NCBI GenBank assembly: GCA_964564225.1
Contig: CAZMAF010000032.1
Coordinates: 1 to 19,374, forward strand
DNA length: 19,374 nucleotides
Direction of reading: 5' to 3'
From: RGIG1993 sp964564225
Lineage (GTDB): Bacteria > Bacillota > Clostridia > Oscillospirales > CAG-272
How positions within the stretch are numbered: the first letter of the stretch is position 1; every line of letters begins with the position of its first letter. The position numbers and the translations under genes are program-made. Shown piece after piece: positions 14,893-19,374 of the stretch. A model generated the notes under the pieces. That model was given only the letters and a program-made list of their open reading frames with translations. It was not told the DNA's origin and did not search any database.

Positions 14893-16380
14893 ATGGATAC
14901 GATGGTAACGGTATCCCGCGTTTTTGCGGGGCAAAGGTTATCCGACGTGCTTTTTCAGTTGGGTATTCCTTTTTCTATGCCTTGCGGAGGCGCAGGGCAG
15001 TGCGGCAGATGCCGCGTTATGCTTCTTGACGGTGAGGTTTACGGCAAAAACGGAAAGAAGGTTTTGCCGGATGAGAAGGGTGAAATTGCCGCTTGCCGTG
15101 TTTTCGTTGGGCGGGAAGGCTGTCGGATCGCCGTTTCTGCTCCGGAGGGCGGCGTATCGGATGAGATACCGTCTGTTGCTTTGGAAAATATTCGCTTGGC
15201 GATGGCGCTTGATATTGGCACGACGACGATTTCGGCGGCTCTTGTCGATCTTGAAGAACGTCACGTACTTCGGCATCGTTCGGTGCTTAATCCGCAGGCG
15301 GCGTTTGGTGCTGACGTGATGCGCCGTATTGAAGCCGCCCGAAACGGTCGTTTGTCAGAGCTTCAGGCTGTTTTGTTGAAGACGGTCAGAGCTCTTGCCA
15401 CAGAGCTTTTCGGCGCGGAACGTCGGGGTGAGGTGCTGACCGTTGTTGGCAACCCGACAATGCTTCATTTGTTTCTCGGTATCTCACCTGCGGGCATGGG
15501 GCAATATCCTTTTACGCCTTCGTTTCTGGATACGCAGTTCCGTGAAGGGCGTGAGTTTTTACTGCCGTTTGAGCGTATTGTCGTTCTGCCGTCGGCATCC
15601 GCCTTTGTCGGAAGTGACGTGATGGCAGGTGTATATGCGCTTGGTATGACCGAGGGTACTATGTCTTCGATCCTTCTTGATATCGGTACAAACGGGGAAA
15701 TGGCTCTTTGGCATAAGGGGCGTTTATTTGTTACTTCCTGTGCGGCAGGACCTGCTTTTGAGGGCGGCGAGATATCCATGGGTATGGGCGGTATCAGCGG
15801 CGCTGTCTCTCGCGTTTACAAAAAAAAGGGCATCTATTATTATAAGACGGTGGGTGATATGCCGGCGCGCGGTATTTGCGGCGCAGGACTGTGCGATCTT
15901 ATAGCGCTTTTGTTGGATGACGGTGTAATTGCTCAAAATGGCTATCTTGCCTCGCCGTACAGACTTTACGGTTCACGGCAAACGTCGACAGGCGTTCTCT
16001 TGCCTGCGCCGTCAGCCGTTGTGATAACACCTGATGACGTTCACAAGTTTCAGCTTGCGAAGGCGGCTATTTCAGCGGGGCTGACGCTTTTACGCAGCGA
16101 GTCAGCGCTTTTGATGGGTGAGGCTCGGTATCTTTATCTTGCGGGAGGCTTTGGCTCTTATTTGTCGTCCGACAGCGCTTATCGGATCGGACTTTTGCCG
16201 CGTGAAATTGCTCGGGACGTGCTTTCAGTCGGTAATACGGCGCTTCGCGGCGCGGTTCTGGCAGCGCTTGATGGGGGTGCTGTTACGGCATTTGAAGCTC
16301 TTTGCGCCAAAACGGAGGTTATATCTCTTGCCGAGCATCCTGATTTTGTTGATTGTTTTACGCGGGCGATCCCGTTCTGA
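14893..16380 (+). CDS. Ferredoxin plus ASKHA-domain protein (RACo-like, DUF4445)
   Basis: 495 residues, 31 bases after the TerD-fusion gene, with AAGGAAGG at 14881-14888. The N-terminus is a plant-type 2Fe-2S ferredoxin with Cys at 31, 37, 40 and 68 (CGGAGQCGRC, then AACRV). From about residue 95 an ASKHA ATPase-type domain follows: LALDIGTTTISAALVD, VVGNPTMLHLFLG, LLDIGTNGEMAL, CAAGPAFEGGEISMGMGG, ICGAGLCDLIALLLDDG, YLAGGFGSYL and VGNTALRGA. Characterised relatives (RACo) use ATP to reactivate corrinoid proteins by reduction. This one is shorter than the typical 600-plus residues, lacking most of the linker. There are no corrinoid protein or methyltransferase genes here; it lies between the TerD fusion and rtcB in one transcript. 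Its link to RNA metabolism is unknown and may be chance. Confidence 0.88.
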   Translation: MDTMVTVSRVFAGQRLSDVLFQLGIPFSMPCGGAGQCGRCRVMLLDGEVYGKNGKKVLPDEKGEIAACRVFVGREGCRIAVSAPEGGVSDEIPSVALENIRLAMALDIGTTTISAALVDLEERHVLRHRSVLNPQAAFGADVMRRIEAARNGRLSELQAVLLKTVRALATELFGAERRGEVLTVVGNPTMLHLFLGISPAGMGQYPFTPSFLDTQFREGREFLLPFERIVVLPSASAFVGSDVMAGVYALGMTEGTMSSILLDIGTNGEMALWHKGRLFVTSCAAGPAFEGGEISMGMGGISGAVSRVYKKKGIYYYKTVGDMPARGICGAGLCDLIALLLDDGVIAQNGYLASPYRLYGSRQTSTGVLLPAPSAVVITPDDVHKFQLAKAAISAGLTLLRSESALLMGEARYLYLAGGFGSYLSSDSAYRIGLLPREIARDVLSVGNTALRGAVLAALDGGAVTAFEALCAKTEVISLAEHPDFVDCFTRAIPF

Positions 16381-16410
16381 AGATCGCCTGACAGTTGTTT
16401 GTTTTTTGAA

Positions 16411-16429
16411 AGAAAGGAAAATATTTTTG
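16411..16429 (+). promoter_or_regulatory. Ribosome binding site and TTG start of rtcB
   Basis: AGAAAGGA at 16411-16418 lies 8 bases before TTG (16427-16429), the only start candidate between the stop of the previous gene (16380) and the first conserved RtcB residues. A start further upstream at 16118 would overlap the previous gene by 260 bases with no homology. Confidence 0.8.
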
Positions 16430-17632
16430 ATAGAAGTTACAGGAAAATACAATACTGCTAAGGTTTTTACCGATAGCGCCGATTCTGCCTGCATTTCGCA
16501 GATTATTGAGCTTCTCAATCAAAAAACGGCAGAGGGCGCGGTTATTCGTATGATGCCCGACTGTCATGCGGGTACGGGCTGTACCGTCGGTACGACGATG
16601 ACGGTTGGAAATACGGTTATTCCCTCGATTGTCGGTGTTGATATTGGTTGCGGTATGCACGTTGTGAAGCTTGCTGAATGCGAGATGGATTATGCAAAGC
16701 TTGATGCTTTGATACGAAGTGAAATCCCGTCGGGAATGGCAATTCGTAAAAAGGCGCATCTTTTTTTAAAAAAGCTTTCGCTTTCTTCCCTTCGCTGTTA
16801 TAAAGCAATTGACGTAAGCCGTGCAGAGCTTTCGTTGGGAACGCTCGGTGGGGGCAATCATTTTATCGAGGTCAACCGTGATGACGAAGGCTTTTTGTAT
16901 CTCGTGATTCATTCGGGCAGCCGTTTTGTCGGTAAGCAGGTTGCCGAGTATTATCAAAATCTTGGATATCATCGTCTGAACCGTTCGGACGACGTTGCGG
17001 TGCGCACCCTGATTGCCGAGCTTACGGCGGCAGGAAAGAAGCACAGGATCGAGAGCGAGTTGAAAAAACTGAAAAATACCAAGCGCACGCCGATTCCCAA
17101 ATCGCTTTGTTACGTCGAGGGGCAGGACCTTGATGATTACCTTCACGATATGGCGGTGATGCAGGCGTATGCCGATCTTAACCGTCTGGCGATGGCAGAC
17201 GTGATTCTAAAGGGTATGTCTTTGAAGGCTATGGAAAGCTTTACGACGGTGCATAATTACATTGATCTGAATGCCGGAATTTTGCGCAAGGGCGCAGTTT
17301 CGGCAAAAGAGGGCGAGCGGCTGCTGATTCCCATTAATATGCGTGACGGAAGCCTTATTTGCCGCGGTAAAGGTAATCCCGATTGGAATTATTCTGCGCC
17401 TCACGGGGCAGGACGGTTGTTGAGCCGTGGGGAAGCGAGAGAGCTTTTGTCGCTGGAAGAATACCGTGAGTCGATGTCGGGAATTTTTACGACGTCGGTG
17501 GGTTTTGCCACAATTGATGAATCGCCTATGGCGTATAAGCCTATGGCGGAAATTCTTGAAAATATCAAGCCGACGGTCGAGGTACTGTCGGTCATAAAAC
17601 CGCTTTACAATTTTAAGGCGAGCGATCTATAA
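16427..17632 (+). CDS. rtcB: RNA-splicing ligase RtcB
   Basis: 401 residues from the TTG start at 16427. RtcB joins RNA 2',3'-cyclic phosphate or 3'-phosphate ends to 5'-OH ends using GTP and Mn2+, repairing or splicing broken RNA such as cleaved tRNA. Motifs visible: MPDCHAGTGCTVG (43-55; most RtcB have valine or another residue where Cys46 stands), VGVDIGCGMH with metal-binding Asp72 and Cys75, GTLGGGNHFIE (138-148), VIHSGSRFVGKQ with His162, an LRKGAVSAKEGERLLIPINM block, and SAPHGAGRLLSR with the probable guanylated His326. The C-terminal Tyr-rich end matches the family. It is of the shorter RtcB type. There is no archease or RtcA beside it. It is the last gene of the tandem-RNA operon, 46 bases after the ferredoxin/ASKHA gene. 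Confidence 0.95.
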   Translation: MIEVTGKYNTAKVFTDSADSACISQIIELLNQKTAEGAVIRMMPDCHAGTGCTVGTTMTVGNTVIPSIVGVDIGCGMHVVKLAECEMDYAKLDALIRSEIPSGMAIRKKAHLFLKKLSLSSLRCYKAIDVSRAELSLGTLGGGNHFIEVNRDDEGFLYLVIHSGSRFVGKQVAEYYQNLGYHRLNRSDDVAVRTLIAELTAAGKKHRIESELKKLKNTKRTPIPKSLCYVEGQDLDDYLHDMAVMQAYADLNRLAMADVILKGMSLKAMESFTTVHNYIDLNAGILRKGAVSAKEGERLLIPINMRDGSLICRGKGNPDWNYSAPHGAGRLLSRGEARELLSLEEYRESMSGIFTTSVGFATIDESPMAYKPMAEILENIKPTVEVLSVIKPLYNFKASDL

Positions 17633-17668
17633 AAAAACCAAGCTTCCGGTAAAGAAGCTTGGTTTTTT
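17632..17668. terminator. Bidirectional terminator between rtcB and the DtxR-type gene
   Basis: AAAAAACCAAGCTTC (17632-17646) pairs perfectly with GAAGCTTGGTTTTTT (17654-17668) across CGGTAAA. T runs exist on both strands. It overlaps the stop codons of both convergent genes. Confidence 0.93.
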
Positions 17669-18032
17669 ATATGGTTTCGTTGAGTTTTTTGATGGCTTGC
17701 AGGGTAGTGTCGCTGATACAATGCTCAATGCGGCAGGCATCTTCTTGAGCGATCTCGTTGGGAATGCCGAGCTTTTTGAAAAAGTCGGTAAGAACGGTAT
17801 GGCGCTCATAGGTTTTTTGGGCGACTTCAAGTCCCTTTGCGGTGAGAAGCAGATAGCCCTCCGTATCTGCCGTGATAAATCCGCCGTCCTTTAACAGTCC
17901 GACGGCGCGGCTGACACTTGGCTTGGAATAACCCATTTCCTGACAGACGTCGATGGCGCGCACGCGCGGATTTCGTTTGGATAAAAGATAGATCGTTTCA
18001 AGATACATTTCGCCTGATTCCTGTAAACGCAT
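17667..18032 (-). CDS. DtxR/MntR-type metal-dependent transcriptional regulator
   Basis: 121 residues, with AAGGAGG (18044-18038) before the ATG. The N-terminal winged helix shows RLQESGEMYLETIYLLSKRN, then VCQEMGYSKPSVSRAVGLL (recognition helix region) and a wing YLLLTAKGLEVAQKTYERH. The rest, HTVLTDFFKKLGIP then EEDACRIEH-type residues (QEDACRIEHCIS), matches the dimerisation and metal-binding part of MntR, with Glu, Cys and His ligands. It lacks the SH3-like third domain, as MntR does. It should repress metal-uptake genes when Mn2+ or Fe2+ is plentiful. No transporter gene lies in the window, so its target is elsewhere or only itself. Confidence 0.9.
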   Translation of the reverse strand: MRLQESGEMYLETIYLLSKRNPRVRAIDVCQEMGYSKPSVSRAVGLLKDGGFITADTEGYLLLTAKGLEVAQKTYERHTVLTDFFKKLGIPNEIAQEDACRIEHCISDTTLQAIKKLNETI

Positions 18033-18063
18033 ACGAGCCTCCTTAATGTTTTTCTTTTTTTAT

Positions 18064-18092
18064 AGTATAGCATAAGTTGTTTTAAAAATCAA
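18064..18092 (-). promoter_or_regulatory. Promoter of the DtxR-type gene
   Basis: On the minus strand, -35 TTGATT at 18092-18087, a 17-base spacer, and -10 TATACT at 18069-18064 with an extended TGC before it. Confidence 0.78.
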
Positions 18093-18186
18093 GTCTTTTT
18101 TAGTAATCGCATTTTTCTCCTTGTTTGGGGTGGATATTTGAATGGTATCAAAAACACAGATTCCAATTGTAATGATTGGCATTTCA

Positions 18187-18226
18187 ATAAAAGATACCGC
18201 CCACCGTAGGAATGCGGGCGGCATCT
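18187..18226 (-). terminator. Rho-independent terminator of glyS
   Basis: Read on minus, AGATGCCGCCC (18226-18216) pairs with GGGCGGTATCT (18202-18192), with a T-G pair that is only valid on this strand, followed by TTT and a T-rich tail. Confidence 0.85.
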
Positions 18227-18238
18227 CTATTAAAATTA

Positions 18239-19374
18239 TTAAAATTCGAGCTTTTCTGCGATGTAGCTTTCGAGGTCGGCAATCGGGATGCGGACTTGCT
18301 CCATCGTGTCGCGGTCACGGACGGTTACGCAACCGTCGGTTTCACTGTCAAAGTCGTAGGTGATGCAGAAGGGCGTACCGATCTCGTCTTCGCGGCGATA
18401 GCGCTTACCGATCGAGCCGGTGTCGTCAAAGTCGATCATAAATTTCTTCGATAGCTCTCGGTAGATTTCTTCTGCCTTAGGCGTGAGCTTTTTGGAAAGG
18501 GGAAGAATCGCCGCCTTATAGGGTGCGAGGGCAGGGTGCAGACGGAGAACAACACGGACGTCGTTTTTCGCGGCATCAATAATCTCTTCGTCATAAGCAT
18601 CGCAAAGGAAGGCAAGGAACACGCGGTCTGCGCCGAGCGAGGGCTCAATAACGTAGGGAATATAGCGTTCGTTCGTTTCGGGATCGAAATAGTCGAGCGA
18701 GTCGCCGCTTACGTTGGTGTGCTGGGTGAGGTCGTAGTCAGTTCTGTCGGCAATGCCCCAGAGCTCGCCCCAACCAAAGGGAAAGAGAAATTCAAAGTCG
18801 GTGGTTGCTTTCGAGTAGAAGCAGAGCTCGTTCTTGTCGTGATCGCGCAGACGGAGATTTTCGGGCTTCATGCCGAGATTGTAAAGAAAGTCGCGGCAGT
18901 AGCTTCTCCAATAATCGAACCATTCAAGGTCAGTACCGGGCTTGCAGAAAAATTCAAGCTCCATCTGTTCAAATTCACGAATACGGAAAATGAAGTTACC
19001 AGGCGTAATTTCGTTACGGAAGGATTTACCGATCTGCGCAACGCCGAAGGGCACTTTGCGGCGCGTCGTTCTTTGAATATTTTTGAAGTTTACGAAAATA
19101 CCCTGTGCGGTTTCGGGGCGCAGATAGACTTCGCTTGCCGAGTCTTCGGTAACGCCGATAAAGGTTTTGAACATCAGATTGAACTTACGGATGGGCGTAA
19201 AGTCAGAGCTGCCGCAGGAGGGGCATTTGATATGATTTTCACGGATGTAATCGCTCATTTTGTCGCTTGTCCAGCCGTTGGGATTGATGTCGAGCGTGTT
19301 TTCGGCAACGTAGTCTTCGATCAGCTTGTCCGCTCTGTGACGGCTGCGGCATACCTTACAGTCCATCAAAGGAT
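18239..19374 (-). CDS. glyS: Glycine--tRNA ligase (single-chain, class II), 5' truncated
   Basis: 378 codons lie in the window; the frame stays open to the right edge (CCT-TTG-ATG-GAC at 19372-19361), so the start and about 80 or more N-terminal residues are outside. The apparent start at 19369 is internal. It charges tRNA-Gly. Visible: MDCKVCRSRHRADKLIEDYV and IKCPSCGSSDF, the paired Cys of the insert; ETAQGIFVNFKN; motif 2 IGKSFRNEITPGNFIFRIREFEQ; motif 3 EPSLGADRVFLAFLCDAY; and the anticodon-binding domain from LHPALAPYKAAILPL onwards. It belongs to the homodimeric (eukaryote- and Gram-positive-like) type, not the GlyQ/GlyS tetramer. The T-box usual for Gram-positive glyS would lie beyond the window. 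Confidence 0.96.
   Translation of the reverse strand, partial: PLMDCKVCRSRHRADKLIEDYVAENTLDINPNGWTSDKMSDYIRENHIKCPSCGSSDFTPIRKFNLMFKTFIGVTEDSASEVYLRPETAQGIFVNFKNIQRTTRRKVPFGVAQIGKSFRNEITPGNFIFRIREFEQMELEFFCKPGTDLEWFDYWRSYCRDFLYNLGMKPENLRLRDHDKNELCFYSKATTDFEFLFPFGWGELWGIADRTDYDLTQHTNVSGDSLDYFDPETNERYIPYVIEPSLGADRVFLAFLCDAYDEEIIDAAKNDVRVVLRLHPALAPYKAAILPLSKKLTPKAEEIYRELSKKFMIDFDDTGSIGKRYRREDEIGTPFCITYDFDSETDGCVTVRDRDTMEQVRIPIADLESYIAEKLEF

Noticed and set aside
16118..16426. An earlier start for rtcB at 16118.
   Set aside because: It overlaps the conserved C-terminus of the ferredoxin/ASKHA gene and the added residues have no RtcB similarity; TTG at 16427 has a good ribosome binding site.
18164..18180. 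Inverted repeat CCAAT/ATTGG between the DtxR-type gene and glyS as an operator.
   Set aside because: Five pairs only, in the region after glyS and 70 or more bases upstream of the regulator's promoter; nothing ties it to a regulator.

Overview
The window comes from a low-to-mid GC Gram-positive bacterium, most likely an uncultured gut-type member of Clostridia (Bacillota). Pointers are a T-box leader in front of pheST, AGGAGG-type ribosome binding sites, many U-rich intrinsic terminators, a BspA-like leucine-rich lipoprotein, a Gram-positive-type PheS with a Cys-rich insert, and a single-chain GlyRS. Promoters are regular: most are TTGAnn, a 17-base spacer and TAnAAT, and four of them carry an extended TGn. 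The assignment is inference; no marker gene fixes the genus.

Layout. (1) 1-3511: a metabolic operon on +, with a 5'-truncated Old Yellow Enzyme-type reductase and the two subunits of an aconitase-X family dehydratase, closed by a terminator. (2) 3568-7481: promoter, phenylalanine T-box riboswitch, pheS, pheT, terminator. (3) 7518-10872: two surface proteins on +, a leucine-rich-repeat lipoprotein and a secreted protein with a C-terminal F5/8-type C domain. (4) 10899-11663: a minus-strand PyrE-like phosphoribosyltransferase with a degenerate PRPP motif. (5) 11768-12496: a lone membrane sugar transferase. (6) 12510-17668: the most interesting part, an RNA-plus-protein operon. (7) 17667-18092 on -: a DtxR/MntR-type regulator. 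(8) 18187-19374 on -: glyS, cut by the window edge.

The RNA operon. One promoter at 12510-12538 drives three tandem structured RNA elements in the 286 bases before the first gene. The third (12672-12812) is a circularly permuted tRNA mimic. It has a full T-arm, an acceptor stem whose two halves are joined by a UUCG tetraloop so that it has no ends, a D-arm, and every base needed for the standard tRNA tertiary contacts. Where the anticodon stem would run, the RNA instead continues into a long interrupted helix that closes onto a U tract. This is the architecture of bacterial Y RNAs (YrlA). The two preceding elements share the same interrupted-helix motif (AGCTA facing ATT) without the tRNA module. 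The genes that follow encode a 678-residue protein with an alpha-helical N-terminal region and a C-terminal TerD-like domain, a ferredoxin/ASKHA (RACo-like, DUF4445) protein, and an RtcB RNA ligase starting at TTG. In Salmonella, Y RNAs sit with the Ro60 orthologue Rsr and with rtcBA. Here no TROVE/Ro60 signature is visible, so the TerD-fusion protein may be a non-Ro Y RNA partner. The sequence supports the RNA structure and the gene content directly; the function as an RNA-repair or RNA-quality-control system is inference.
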